42,892 bases of DNA from Gnetum montanum (GCA_015680685.1 MNCI01027017.1:180565-223456); one strand, 5' to 3'; positions 1 through 12,026 are shown, numbered from the stretch's first letter. Made by a program: numbers and translations. The notes: generated by a model from the letters alone, not told the origin.

Positions 1-194
1 CCAAAAAAATCACATACCTCAGACTTGCTTAACCATACACCGTGACACTTACAAGCAAGCCTGGGAAGACAACGAACGATTAACCCCAAGTGTTTCTTGT
101 GGTGTTAAGGCATTTAGTCTGTGGAGTTCGACTGGATCGCGCGTGCACGCTCGTATTCGTATGGTTGAGTGTAGGGGTACCTCGCCACTCATCA
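1..194 (+). mobile_element. 3' end of a plus-strand LTR (C/D subfamily), cut by the window edge
   Basis: The stretch matches the last part of the LTRs at 26341-26514 and, reversed, 38300-38490, and ends in the family terminus CACTCATCA at 194. It carries the U5 hairpin (20-63) and its downstream partner GTATGGTT (159-166). It interrupts the gag region of the minus-strand element that starts at 195. Whether it is a solo LTR or the 3' LTR of a full element cannot be told from this window. Similarity to the other C/D-type LTRs suggests a fairly recent insertion. Confidence 0.85.
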
Positions 195-2435
195 CTAGGC
201 TAGAAGTTCACCTTGCATGGATGGAGCAAGCAGTGGCTATGTTGAGGGTGGAGGAGCAAGTGCAAGAATAAGAGAAGCATAAGGATAAAACATGGCATCC
301 CTTCTAGAATGTGAAAAATGAGCTTTGTAGTATTTAGGAGGGTAGTAGTAACATTGGAAAGGAGAAATGTGACTAGAAGAGTAACGTGGAGACAAGGGTT
401 GTTGAATGTAATACCCATATAGATCTAGTTTCCTATAAGGGTATTGCTTCCTTGGTGGTGGCATCCCCCATGATTGTGATTAATGCCACTATTGATATTG
501 CTTATATGGTTGCAGTGGAGTTCCTTTGGATAATATTGTTGTTGTTGATGGAATTACTTGGGATTGCCTTAAGGATAAAGTAATCTTCTACATATTTTCC
601 TTTTTGCTAGTTGTGGATTCAAAGCATACATCGTAGACTCTTGCAAGTGTGACATGATGGGGTAACATCCCTTAGGATGTTCATATTGGCAAATTTCACA
701 CCTACCATCATCATCTGATTTAGTTTCTGCAACTTTATCTACTACAGCAATCTTACCCTTATCCCTTTGGTAGGCATGTTCAACTTCCTTCCACCTCTTA
801 CAATCATAAAAACAAATCTACTCTCTTAATTCTTCAGCAATTTTAGAGTAGTTTGGAATTTTTCATCCAACGAATCCCACATTTTATCTACCTTGACCAA
901 AATTTCAAACATAGATTTTTGAATTGGAAAGTTCTTTCTGTTAACCACCTTATCAAGTGGTGATTCCTCCTCATAGTCACAAAATTGGACTTCCCTCTTT
1001 CGATGGAAGGATCCCTATTGTATTCCTTAGCACTTTCACATTTCCTCAACTCTCCTTCTTCTTTTGCCACTTGCTTAATTAGCCTTTTGATTTGATGGGC
1101 TCTAAGTTTTGATAGTCTCCCTTGGGCATAGATCCCAAGAGTTCTCCTCATTTCTAATCTAAGTCCATTGATGATATGGCAAAGTTGTTCCCATTGAGAA
1201 TAACCATGGTTAAGGCATTGGTGTATGAGAGAATAGTATTTTCCCATGATGGCATCTAGGGTTCATAGTTTCCTTACTTCCATCCTTGGATCTACCTTCT
1301 TAGATTAGACACTATGAAGTATGTCTAATACTTATCATTAAATAACTCTAACATTGTACTCCACTTGCGAATGGATTCTGGCTCCAAGGACTAGTACCAA
1401 TCTTCTACTTCCTTGATGAGTATTCTAGAAAATAGCTTTAATTTTTGCTAATCATTTTCAGTATTTTGTAAGGCATAGGCATCATGAAAAGCTTGAAGAT
1501 GTGTTTGTGGATTAGAGTCATATCCCCCCTCAAATCTAGGAATATTGTTTATATCAAGTCATCTAATCTAACTATCTTTCACATGCCTCCTTGGAATTTT
1601 TATGACCTCTACAATAGTTAGCATGCTTCAAGTTTCCAACAAAGGCTCATCATCACCATTATTTCAATGATGTTAATGATTTCCTCTACTACTACCCCTT
1701 CATTCATGGTGGGCCCAATGATCATTATTATTATCCCATTATTCTCCTTCATCATGATTGTTCTTTCTGCAGCGTTTGTGAAAACCAGAAGAGGAAGAAG
1801 AAAAAGATGTAGATGAAGAGGTCAAAGAGGGAGGAGGACTGCCACCACCATGGTGTCTGCCAACTTCTCTATGATTGTCACAACCATGCTCGTTAGTTTT
1901 CTTGTCATCTTGACACTTGTCCAAGCCCCTACCTTGACTTCCATTTTTACCTGAACCTAAATTATTGATAGTGGATTGCAAATTCAAGGCTACACCCCCA
2001 AACCAATAATAAGGGATGGAGAATCTTCATGTTGAAAACCCCAAAGGGAGGATTCTCATTGTCATTTTGGTTAAGCATAAATAAGGGATTGGTGAACCAT
2101 TTTTCCTTCATAAACTCATGGTACTTCTCTTGGTGTCGATCTCTCATGCATTGTGTTTTAGTGGGATGGTAGTCTCAATAGTTATAATCATGCATAATGT
2201 ACTCCTCTTGAAGATCCTAGATAACCAACCTCTTAAGAGTTTTAAGCAACATCCCAAGCACAGATCGATCAAGAGGCATGATAATGTTGCCTTTCATATC
2301 TTTCCATCACAGTTGTTCATCCTAATGTAGGATGAAGGTAAAGTCAGGAACATACTCATCTAGATGAGTATACACCACCTTACATTCTTGAGGGACTAGT
2401 GGTTTAGTATCATCATGCATGTGAGAAGAAGACAT
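195..2435 (-). pseudogene. decayed gag of element E (Ty3-type, tRNA-Asp primed)
   Basis: Minus-strand reading recovers, in pieces and in several frames, the same Gag as in elements A, B and C. The start is near 2435 (Met-Ser-Ser-Ser). A histidine- and serine-rich stretch lies near 1740-1990. The conserved Gag core is at 888-1247, with motifs such as GRLSKLRAHQ and VAKEEGELRK. A zinc-knuckle remnant lies near 675-720, where the last cysteine is changed to tyrosine (CEIC...H...CY). The proline- and tyrosine-rich linker is at 237-464. Many stops and frameshifts make it a pseudogene. The protease end is missing because the LTR ending at 194 interrupts it or because it lies outside the window. Confidence 0.8.
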
Positions 2436-2570
2436 TTTGTAACACAAATAAGATATTAGCGTGCTTATGTGATTATATTTATTGTGAAAATGATTTTGAC
2501 CTTAGGGTTCATCCAACGATGTTAATGATGTTCACTAAACCTAGATAGCACATGTTTCAACAAAAAGAGT

Positions 2571-2588
2571 CCCCAACAATGGTGCCAA
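2571..2588 (-). other. primer-binding site of element E (tRNA-Asp)
   Basis: Read on the minus strand the site is TTGGCACCATTGTTGGGG, directly after the LTR end. Plant tRNA-Asp(GTC) ends in CCCCGGCAACGGCGCCA, so the intact complement is TGGCGCCGTTGCCGGGG. The differences are C-to-T or G-to-A changes, as expected from decay of methylated cytosines. Confidence 0.8.
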
Positions 2589-3514
2589 TGATGAGCAGTG
2601 GCATACCCCTATGCTCAACCATATGAATCACTAAGCGTTCACACATGATCTAGTTGAATTTCGTGGACTCTATGTCTTCTGGTACACTAGCTTCTAGGAA
2701 GTGAACTTTCCCCTAACAATCATTTTTTGTCTTCCCAATTACACTTGTGATGCACAAAGGTATGGTTAAGTGTAATTGAGGCATATGATTTTTATTATTT
2801 TATGTTTTATGACCCTACTGCTTTAAAATAGAGAAATGAAGTAATTTAATAGCTAATTTAACTAACTAATTAATTAATCTCTAGCTAATCCTAACATAAG
2901 CATTTGGTCCCACTCTTCGTACATGTCTTGAACCCACATATCCACTACTGGGATTACCAAGCTCTATACTACTAAGCAATCCAAGTAATGAGGCTGCTGG
3001 GATTACCAAGTGAATACATGTTTACACTTGAAATAGTTGTACTTATGTGTTTAATCTATTTAGCTTAATTAATTAATTAGTCGAGGTCTAATTTATCTTA
3101 ATTAATTGCATAATTAATGAAAACAGTAAATGCAAAAATAAATCATTAATCTATTCCAAGTGCTACAAGGTTTGATCAAAAGGCTCATCTTTATTGTTAT
3201 TCACACTAGTATGTTCAGGTACAATAGTGCTCAAATAAAGATTCATACGCTTTTTAACTCCTATCGTGAACACTCAAAGAAATGTTCTAACTCTCAAATG
3301 ACAAAACTACAAGAGCTTTGCTATAACTATGACTTGACTCCCCCATAGACAAGGCTAGTGAGCACGTACTTACAGACTTTATTGTGGAGCTACGTCAACG
3401 AGCCCTCCTGGATTTAGCAAATGCTATGTCAACGCAGCCCCGTCGATGAGGCAACACCACGTAGATAGGGTTGTGTCAATGGGGCCCATTGACATGACAC
3501 TTTGATGATTCATT
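2589..3514 (-). repeat. 5' LTR of element E
   Basis: On the minus strand the LTR ends in ...CTCATCA at 2589, immediately before the PBS. It aligns with the other LTRs through the U5 hairpin (2736-2778), the repeated 'gggattaccaag' blocks (2946-3012) and the AATAAAG-like polyadenylation area near 3235. Its U3 lacks the GCGATATCGC array and has other short inverted motifs built on gtcaa/ttgac at about 3426-3495. The far end (about 3514) is placed by similarity of minus-strand TAATGAATC to the start of the D LTR, so it is uncertain by some tens of bases. Confidence 0.7.
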
Positions 3515-3712
3515 AGCCTATGAATGATGGCAAAGAGTCTTCCTTGCAAGAAGAAGCCATATTAGTGATTGAGAAAAAATAATATGCTTTTGTTAATTTT
3601 TTTTATTTTAATGGTGTTAGTGTTAAGTTCTTTTTACAACGTTAGTGAATGGTTTCACTATCTCTTCTAGGTAATGCACTTAGCTAACTAAAATCCCTAG
3701 CAACAATGCCAA
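3515..3712 (-). mobile_element. leader and gag start of element F, cut by insertion of E
   Basis: Minus-strand order is PBS (3712-3696, a decayed match to TGGCGCCGTTGCCGGGG), an AT-rich leader, then an ATG at 3560-3558. The first codons (Met-Ala-Ser-Ser-Cys-Lys) resemble the Met-Ser-Ser-Ser-His-Lys gag start of element A. About 15 codons later the frame runs into the LTR of element E. This places E inside the gag start of F and makes F the older insertion. Confidence 0.65.
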
Positions 3713-4575
3713 TGATAAGCAACAAGTAGTCCCTATGCCCAACCATACAAATCACAAGCATTGCACTAGTGATCTAGTTAAATTTCGTAGACTTCAGCTT
3801 TTCAAATGCCAATAGTAAAGATAGTAACCTACAAACATGATTATTGTCTTCTTGGCTTCACTTGTGTTGGTGCAAGTGTATGGTTAAGTGAAAGCCAAGG
3901 CACATTATTTGTATTGATTTTTATATTTTTATTTTAATTATCCTAATTGTGAAATAAAGTAATTAATTGTGTACTAATCTAAGTAACTATCTAATGCCTT
4001 AGTCTATTTCCTAACATAAGTATCTGGGCCCACCTTCATACACATCCTAAACTTGTTATGATGCTACTGGGTTACCAAGTGTTAGGCTACTAGGTGTACT
4101 AAGCAATAACAATGTTGGGACTACCAAGCATTAACTGTATGCTCAAGGTAGTCGTACTTATGTGTATTTAGTAAGCGCATTAATTAATTAAGAACATGAA
4201 TATAAAGTGCATGAATAATAAAATGCATTAAAGTAAACAGTAAGCTATTCTGAGTGCTGCAAAGTATTTCAAGAATCTCATCTTTATTATTGTCACATCA
4301 AGGTGTCCAAGTACATTGATGCTCAAATAAGGATCCATACAATCCTTGAACTCCTACTATGGGCACGTAGAAAGTATTCTAGCTCCTACAGGGACAAATT
4401 GCAAGAAATTCATTATGCTACTGACTCAATAGTGTCATAAATGTAGTGGGTACGCGTATTTATATAGGTAAAACAAACACTACATCAATGCATATGTGTT
4501 GATGCATCAACTCATGCATCGATGGGGATGCGTTGACACATGCTCGTCAATGCAACCCAACTTTGCAATTCATCA
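3713..4575 (-). repeat. 5' LTR of element F
   Basis: The minus-strand end ...GCTTATCA abuts the PBS. The LTR contains the U5 hairpin (3852-3900, stem unlike A, B, C or E but complementary), the loop-partner site at 3741-3748, and a clear TATA box (minus strand CCTATATAAATAC, about 4454-4466). Upstream of the TATA box are nested palindromes of the type gttgatgcatcaac, in the place where A-D have GCGATATCGC units. The 5' boundary (4575 or 4578) was chosen from the minus-strand TGATGAATTG and could shift by a few bases. Confidence 0.7.
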
Positions 4576-6999
4576 TCAATCCTCTAACTAGATAATATTA
4601 GCATAAATATCTATTTCTTCCTTAGACCTAGTGGTCACATCAATAATACAGAACTTAGAAAAAATAGAAAGAATAGAATACAATATCTTTGTAGCAAGTG
4701 TATTGCCATTTTATCAAGTTGTATGATATTTAAAATAATAAGTACCACATTTTCAATTTTAAGAGAGGAGAGTTTTGCTTCAATTTTATCTTGTCAATGT
4801 CTATTGAACCATACCAAATAACATAAATAACAAGCTTTCTTTTAAAATTTTCAAATAAAAAAGTCACCCATATTACTGAGACAAAAGCAAAGATGATGAT
4901 GATAAAGTTCAAAATAATTATCATTTTTAATATTATTTTTATGAAGTTAAACTACTTAAGATAGAGATTTAATTCTAACGGACTATAGAAAAGATATAAT
5001 AGTTATAAAAATGGTAGTTTAAAACAAAATGAAAAAGGTAGTTTTGGTTTCACAACTTAAAATAATAATAATCATGGCAAGCATGACAAGAATAGTAAGC
5101 ATGACACCATGAATCTTTGGATGTAGACAAGGATGTAGACAAGGGCAGGAATATGTCAAGAAAAAGGAAAAATGAAACGTTCTATAAAAACTAAAAGGCT
5201 TATTGATGGTAAGGTTGGAATTTCAAAATTGGGTAAGATGCATGCAATAGTTAGTAAATTGCATATTGATTATGGTGATAACATACTGCATATTGATTAT
5301 GGTGATAACATGCATATTGAGTACTCGATGATCGGTTTGTTAGCTACAGGAACGTCCCCTTTGTGGGCATGTCCTAAGCAACATGCTTAAGAAGGCATAG
5401 CCTTGCTGGGAGGGAAAAGACAAAATACTCTTTTTAAAAATTAAATCCTGAAGAAGCTGTATTTGTAGAGTCAATGATTTTTTGATACTCTTTATATGTG
5501 CAGGGAACTAACGCAATTTATGTACGTTTCCAGGTTAAAGTGATGTTGGTGTTAATTCAAGGAACGAAGGTGTGCAATCATGTGGCAGGAGTCAAGGGAG
5601 AATTCTGTCCATTTACCATGGTACAGTTACATACTTCAGAACTCTCTATTTTTAGGTGCATTCGTTTAACTTGAATACTGGATGCATATATTTTTTATTC
5701 AACTATAGCTTCTTCTTGTAATGGTGAATGTAGAATGCGATAAGACATTTCCTGTAATGAAGTAAACCTTCAATGATTTTCGTGGAATTAAAATGTGGTA
5801 ACACAATTTTAAACTCTAATATATAAACATTTCAGTTTCAACTGTTGGTTGATCAAATATTTGCAAAATGGAATATTTTCATGCTGGAATTTCCTGTGTT
5901 TCCACATTAGCCGTTAATTTTTTATTTTTTTAACGTCTGGCTTATGTGCTTTCAAGAAATAACTTAATTCCTTCCATATTTAACTGTTTATGTTCTCTTT
6001 AATTGGGTAATCATCTACTACGCGGCTTTGAACACAATTCTTTATCCTATTTTTGTCCCGAAAGTAAGCATCAAAGCAAGGTGTTTTGCACTCCAAATTT
6101 TTGACATAATGGTCAATACACTACAATTTAGATGTAATGTTCTTACAACAGCTTTGTTGCTTCACTTTTTTCTCTTTCATGTTTGCCTATATGAGATTTT
6201 GCATTCATTCAGTTTCCTTTGTATCAGCATTCAGAAAGGAGCTCTGTAATCAGTGAGAACAAGTTCCATCCAAATTTACAAGAACTCTACCTGCTCCTTT
6301 GGCGACACAGAACATTTGAACGATCTAAAAAGAATTAAATTTCTGATGGGATAACCCTGAACGTTAATGAGGATAAAATAGTTTTTGATTTCTTTGCGGA
6401 TCTTCTTGTGTAAAAATATGTCACGGTACCCTAAGCTAATTTTTAGTTTGACAAGGTACATATAGCAGCATATGATTGTTCTACAAGAAGACAATAAAAG
6501 CATGAAACTGATTGAATGTTTGAATTCCATCCTTCAACATGCATAGAAACAAAGTTTTTCACCTATTAACATCAGAACAACATGTCAAACCCTGTCCCAC
6601 TTCCAAAATATATATTTGAGAAATAACTAGAAACTTAACGCGTTGATATATATGTGTGAATTCTTTGCTCATTCCAAACTGGAATTATAAGATTAAACCT
6701 AGCAAAAACATTTCGGTAAAAATACAGTGCATAATTTTACCCTTCCACAGTGAAATCACACAGGGGAGAATACAAGATGCTATATTCTTAAAAATCAAAT
6801 TACAATCTTACAGCATCATAGATTAGATCCACTGAAATGAATGTTAAAATCAATAATCAAATACTGGTGGTCCTTCCAAAATCATGCACCAGGTCATGCA
6901 CACAAACAATGAAATCAAGCATCTATTGGACAGGTGCCTGATTTCATGAACTCCCACTGGAGAGGCTTTTAAATGCAGGCTACATTTCTTCATGTCTCT
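4576..6999. other. AT-rich stretch with no gene I can support
   Basis: Only short open frames occur here and none looks like a known family. The block 5172-5390 contains a 27-bp tandem repeat (5260-5286 and 5287-5310). A splice-like block lies at about 5504-5620: a pyrimidine-rich tract and gtgcag are followed by open sequence that ends at ACCATG|gtacag. It could be an isolated exon, but no second exon supports it. Confidence 0.5.
5260..5310 (+). repeat. 27-bp tandem repeat, two copies
   Basis: The unit tgcatattgattatggtgat plus seven bases occurs at 5260-5286 and again at 5287-5310, where the second copy is 24 bases long before it diverges. A third partial start (tgcatattga) follows directly at 5311. 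Confidence 0.85.
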
Positions 7000-7133
7000 G
7001 TACAAGTCAATCGGCCTTCTACATGCAGATCAGCTACTTTAAGGTGCTTGACTTCATGAACTCCCATTGAAGAGGTTCTGACTCTGCACCAGACCTTCAA
7101 CTTTCCACATCCGGAAGATCCTACTTTCAGGAA

Positions 7134-7742
7134 TCAAAACAGAGCTCCTTGTCCATGTTTTAGAATTCCTGCAACGCCAATAATCGCCATGGGTAGATCT
7201 CCAGAGCCTTCCGTGCACCGGGATTGCTCATCTTCCATGAAAATGGCTGTTCCATCTTTCTTTGGCTGACGCAACAATGGCATATCGTAGATATTGGCTC
7301 CCGTCAAATTAGGCAGCCCGCCTGCATTTAACCCCATCTCTGGTGGAAACCAGAGCTTTCGTAATGGAGCACAAGACATGCCATCTCATCTCAAAATTCG
7401 TGGAGCACTGTCAGATGCTCAGCCTATGTCAGACCACGATGGATTCTCTTTTCGAAATCATGGCAATCCCAACAATACCAGAAGTGCTACAGCACTTCTT
7501 TCTATACCAACCACAGCAACCACTTGAAAAAGGTTCTCGAACACCCTTCACAGTAATCAATTAAGTAACGTGTTTTATGTTTGTTGACAGTAGTTTGCAC
7601 AGAAAATTCTTGAGGTTCACCTTCCAACACTGTCAATGGATCAGAGACGAAAGATGCAAGGCTGACAAGCAATATCCCGTGCCGGCCTACCGATTGAAGC
7701 AGCTTTCCCTTCTGCAACAGTTTTACGGATTTGCACATCTGC
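7134..7742 (-). pseudogene. unrecognised decayed or split reading frame, minus strand
   Basis: Reading leftwards, a good acceptor (a T-run ending in tttttttag) precedes 7742. The open frame 7738-7502 follows, then in another frame 7379-7134. The second piece has balanced, protein-like composition (for example PPEMGLNAGGLPNL and KKDGTAIFMEDEQ) and ends at a TGA at 7134. The frame joining the two pieces has in-frame stops at about 7440 and 7400. It is either a multi-exon gene whose introns I cannot place or a pseudogene. I do not recognise the product. Confidence 0.3.
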
Positions 7743-8620
7743 TAAAAAAAATAAAAAGCAAAGATTTTTCCCATGAAGCAGTCGAAATTAAAAAGACCAG
7801 ACCAGGTACCTGCGTCTCCATGATCATCATCCGCTCACATGTACCAGATCATGTAAGAGCTGCTTCTGAAATATATGGATGAAACTGCACCGACAAGAAA
7901 ATGGGATCCAACAAGCCATGACCCTTTAAGCATAGTTACCGGAAACGGGAATGGCGCAACGTGACTGCAACGGCAAAACGGCAAACAATAAAGTTGCGAA
8001 AAAGAAACGAACGTTAAATATAAAATCCAATTAGTAACTTTACCAATTTTTATATTTTAGTAAAATTATGTGTATATTTTGTTCGTACAATAACAATTTA
8101 AAATACAATACAATACAGTGATTTTTATATAAAAAAATTTACAATATTTTTATTTATTGATATCTAAGAACAATTACCCATTAGATAGAAGTTACGTAAA
8201 TTGCAAGATTAGCAGCATTCATAGCCCCCAAATGCGGTACGTAAATGTGCTGCTTACTGGCATCTTTGTGATAGAATAAACCCTCCATGTTTGCCGTTTC
8301 ACACATTGCAGATCTGCATTTAATTCATGACAGAGGTGCATTTAATTCATGACAGATGCGGTTATTGAGAATAAAGCATCGGATGCTTTGGTATCTTGAA
8401 ATTTTAAAATTAAAAAATAAAATCAAAGGAATTGTGTAAAAACACCAAGTGACGGTTACTGTTCATGAAAAACGGCGTTTTGAAACGGGATCCCGTTTTC
8501 GCAACGAAAAACGCGAAACTTTATGAATCCGTTGCGTTTCTGGCAACAGAGCCCTTAAGTGAAGTTGCAGAGCCCTTAAGTGAAGTTGCAGCAGCGGAAG
8601 AAGAAGAACAGTTGTGGAAA

Positions 8621-8668
8621 ATGGAGAGCGTGTACAATATGTATGTTAAAAATGGTTTTGCTAGGCAG
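8621..8668 (+). CDS. possible first coding exon, duplicate copy 1
   Basis: An ATG in a plant-like context (ggaaaATGGAG) opens 16 codons, MESVYNMYVKNGFARQ, which end at a CAG|gtacat donor-like site. The identical 48-base block occurs in copy 2 (9200-9247), while the sequence around it has diverged by substitutions and indels. That is compatible with constraint on the coding part. Product unknown. A longer frame through the same area (8465-8680) starts further upstream and may be chance. No downstream exon is proven. Confidence 0.3.
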
Positions 8669-9199
8669 GTACATTTCTGAAACAGCANATATCTAAGAAC
8701 AATTACCCATTAGATAAAAGTTACGTAAATTGCAAGATTAGCAGCATTCATAGGCCCCAAATGCGGTACGTAAATGTGCTGCTTACGGGCGTCTTTGTGA
8801 TAGAATAAACCCTCCATGTTTGTTGCAGATCTGCATTTAATTCATGACAGAGCTGCATTTGTGATAGAATAAACCCTCCATGTTTATTGCAGATCTGCAT
8901 TTAATTTATGACAGAGCTGCATTTAATTCATGACAGATGCAGTTATTGAGAATAAAGCATCGGATGCTTTGGTATCTTGAAGTTCTAAAATTAAAAAATA
9001 AAATCAAAGGAATTGTGTAAAATCAAAGTAACGTTTCGCCCACCAAGCGACGGTTAGTGTTGATGAGAAACGGCGTTTTGAAACGGGATCCCGTTTCCGC
9101 AACGAAAAACACGAAACTTTATGAATCCGTTGCGTTTCTGGCAACAGAGCCCTTCAGTGAAGTTGCAGCAGCAGAGCAGAAGAAGAACAGTTGTGGAAA

Positions 9200-9247
9200 A
9201 TGGAGAGCGTGTACAATATGTATGTTAAAAATGGTTTTGCTAGGCAG
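9200..9247 (+). CDS. possible first coding exon, duplicate copy 2
   Basis: Same 16 codons and same CAG|gtacat donor-like site as at 8621-8668. This is the copy with unique sequence after it. Open pieces follow at 9339-9475 (after cttgactttag; basic, with HKKAKGRGLLRTFELKF) and at 9478-9609 (43 codons, lysine- and serine-rich, ending KNKIMSPSHTSCTN). Their phases do not join cleanly to this exon, so the gene model is open. I do not recognise the product. Confidence 0.3.
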
Positions 9248-9791
9248 GTACATTTCTGAAACAGCACACAGATTTCCGTTCATATATGGCGGTGTTGAGG
9301 GATTCCATTAACAAACCGTCACCAAAACTTGACTTTAGGTGTAAGCAAGGTATCTCGTGCAATTTGCAGGCATAAAAAAGCAAAAGGTCGTGGTCTCTTG
9401 AGGACTTTTGAGCTGAAATTTGTTCACACAGGGAAGGCATTCGCTTTCACAGCAAGCATAAGCAAGCAACGTTAAGTATGCCACGCTGTGAGTCTGATAA
9501 AGATGCCGAAGAATCCATGAATCAACTATGTGAGAATACCAAGAATTCCGCTGGGAAAAGGGGAAAAAACAAGATCATGTCACCCTCGCACACTTCATGT
9601 ACAAATTGAAATAGCAAAGTTAAGCCAAATGGTGAATTGACATGGTGAGGAGTTAATAAAAACATGTTATAGTTGCCCTGTCAATAAAGAATTACATCAA
9701 CAACGACATGCCAACCTGTAGAGCGATGACTATATGCACCTTTAAACATATGTAGATAAGTGAGTATGATGCAAGTTTTAGGTTCAATCTC

Positions 9792-9875
9792 ATGCGGTAA
9801 AACAATTTTACGTTTCACTTAATAACTTAAAATATGCGGTAAAACAATTTTACGTTTCACTTAATAACTTAAAAT
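9792..9875 (+). repeat. 42-bp perfect tandem duplication
   Basis: The unit starting atgcggtaaaacaattttac occurs at 9792-9833 and again, identical, at 9834-9875. Perfect identity in otherwise non-coding sequence points to a recent slip. Confidence 0.95.
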
Positions 9876-10404
9876 ATACTGTATTGTGAGCACAAGCCGT
9901 TGGCCAGTTAGTTTACTCACATAGCATTCTATTCTTACAATAGTTAATTTATGAATCTCATTCAGCCTTAAGACATTTGTTATGCTTGATTTTTAAAACT
10001 TAATGTAAATATTGATTCTAAAAGTAAGGAAGGTAGTAATTTTAAATGTGGAAGATTGAATTGAGAGTACTAAATTATATGTTTAAAAGGATATTAATGA
10101 AATTTGCAAAGTTACACAGGAGGATGCTTCAATCTTTTTTGAAACATCTTGGTCAATATTATTCATATTTGTGAGCTTTCTGAAAATCATGCACCAAGTC
10201 ATGCAAATATAAACTGAAGCTAAAATTTTATTGTGTATATCCTCTGGATCTATTAAATAGTAGAAGTATACGAAGTATGAGTTTTGAAAATGTCATTAAG
10301 ATGGATATTTACAAAGCATCTATCAAAGAGTTCTTCAGTGACCTGATCAGCTACTTGTGAAATTGATAGAAGCCTTGGTAGATTCTTGCACTATTTCTTT
10401 TTCT

Positions 10405-10537
10405 CCATTTCTTTTTCTCCAAAAACTCCTTGCTTTACTTGGTACTGTTTGAAAAGCAAGTCAAGTATCATGGCCTCAGATTTCCCATGTAGATTCTTGA
10501 CACAAGTGTGTAAATCGGTAATAGTCAGAGGAATTAG
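10405..10537 (-). CDS. possible terminal exon of an unrecognised minus-strand gene
   Basis: An open minus-strand frame reads LTITDLHTCVKNLHGKSEAM, then a further stretch ending in a lysine-rich tail (GEKEMEKKK) and TAG. Charge and codon pattern look coding, unlike the surrounding AT-rich DNA. The 5' border is not clear: the same frame has a stop further upstream (about 10630), and a neighbouring frame (10697-10476) is also open. It could be the last exon of the gene whose other blocks are at 11.3-12.5 kb. Confidence 0.3.
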
Positions 10538-11266
10538 CAAAAGATAAGACAGAGCCATAAATACAATCAAGAAGGTTATCCAATAGATAGGTTAAATGTA
10601 TGATAGGATCCATCTCCGAACAATTGAATTTGTAAATTTTTTGAAGTAGCTTTGGACTGAATCCACAAACACAAGAAGAAAACCTTAATGGTTCCAAGTT
10701 TCAACCTCTGGAGTATCAAAGTTAAATACGCGTATTTGAAATTTCTCATGTTACACAACTAATTCATTATTGCTTTTAAGTATCTTGGAACTAAACATCA
10801 AGATCGCCATACCTTTAATGTCCAAGACAAAATTGTCTGCTTATCCAAGAAAGGGAAAGTATCAAACTCAATTATGACTTTTATTTAAAATTACAATTCT
10901 TAACTTTTCATCATCCTCATCCTCATTATCATCCTAACCTTTCCTGACGTTTCAAAATTGCACTCCTTTCATGTAATTTGCAGCCACTTCCTTATCTCAA
11001 CTCCAAAGTGGTAAGAGCCCATTCGACGTCTACAAACTTGACCCCTAAGATGCAAAGGAATTGGTTCATGTAGATATGTGGTTTTTGCAGCCAAACCTTG
11101 TCTTATGTCATTTAAATAATACTCTCTTTCCAGTCACATGACCCCAATGTTTTCCTATCTGCCATTTATAACCTGCCAGTTACAACCTTCCATAATTGTT
11201 TAAAGATAAAACATTATAAATATACAAGTTATTACATCTTTGCAAGATCAACAATGACTATGGTTA

Positions 11267-11335
11267 ATAATGTTACCCTCAAACTTCTGCTTCATTTTGA
11301 AACTGAAGTTTCCCTGGTATTGTTTACAAATTGAG
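11267..11335 (-). CDS. possible short internal exon, minus strand
   Basis: On the minus strand, a pyrimidine-rich run ending in cttcatcag precedes a 69-base block that stops at TTTGAGG|gtaacatt. One frame is open throughout (VSICKQYQGNFSFKMKQKFE). The phase does not match the neighbouring candidates, so this rests on splice-like ends only. Confidence 0.2.
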
Positions 11336-11447
11336 ACAAACCTGATGAAGAGGAAAGATGTCAGTTGATTGATTAAAGAATAGAAAGCAAGCAAGCCTAA
11401 CAAACTGGGACATGATGTTAAAATAACTGTTGCAATTTAAATTCTTA

Positions 11448-11665
11448 AGTTAGAGTTGAATCTGTAAAATCAAATAATAGTTTTCCAAACCAATGTTTTT
11501 CTGGAATAAGATGTTTAGTTGATACAATGTTCCTTGCTAAATGATCTAAACCTCGTAGCTGTTGGCTTTCAAAATAGCTTCCAAAATCTAAAAGCAACCA
11601 ATGTGAAGGCAGTATGCATTTATCAGCCCACACGAGCTCAGGCATAAAAGAACATGTCTATGAAA
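11448..11665 (-). CDS. possible internal exon, minus strand
   Basis: An acceptor-like tttctatgtttcatag precedes an open frame with protein-like content (PELVWADKCILPSHWLLLDF, then GSYFESQQLRGLDHLA). A donor-like CGAG|gtttag lies near 11555; otherwise the frame runs on to 11445. I do not recognise the family. Confidence 0.3.
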
Positions 11666-12026
11666 CATAGAAACGAACATACCAGGTCATTGCATATGGC
11701 TACAAATGAGAATGACCCTGATTAACTATGCAAATATTTTTGGCATCTTTCGGTTGGCCTCCAAATTTTGTATTTAAGCACGATTATTTTAAGAATACAA
11801 TAATTAATCATAGCTTTGTACAACTGAAACTGAAAATATTTTTAGTTATATTTAAGACCTTATTCGGTTTCAACAATGTTTTTCATTATGCTTGTATATT
11901 TGAGTGGTAGCCTACTAGAATCAAACTTCTGACCTGAAGAATGCAAGTCATGTACCTTAACTGATAAGCACATGCATTGTAAGAAGGAACAGTGCTAACT
12001 TGAAATCACCTTGCAAATCCTGTTAC

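Larger units (their letters stand above)
8160..9266 (+). repeat. tandem duplication (about 529 and 578 bp) of a promoter-like and first-exon-like block
   Basis: Copy 1 is 8160-8688 and copy 2 is 8689-9266. Both start at atatctaagaacaattaccc and end near the gtacatttctgaaacagca segment. They differ by point changes and by internal repeats. Copy 1 has a doubled 21-bp piece (agagcccttaagtgaagttgc, about 8548-8591). Copy 2 has an extra block of about 70 bp around 8860-8930 with a repeated aaaccctccatgttt/gatctgcatttaatt. An undetermined base (n, 8688) lies exactly at the junction. Confidence 0.9.

Noticed and set aside
2571-2588. tRNA-like matches near LTRs
   Set aside because: They are only the 17-18 base primer-binding sites; no cloverleaf follows.
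6028-6530. Open frames of 73 and 84 codons
   Set aside because: Phe/Ile/Leu-rich chance frames in AT-rich DNA without motifs, good start context or splice support.
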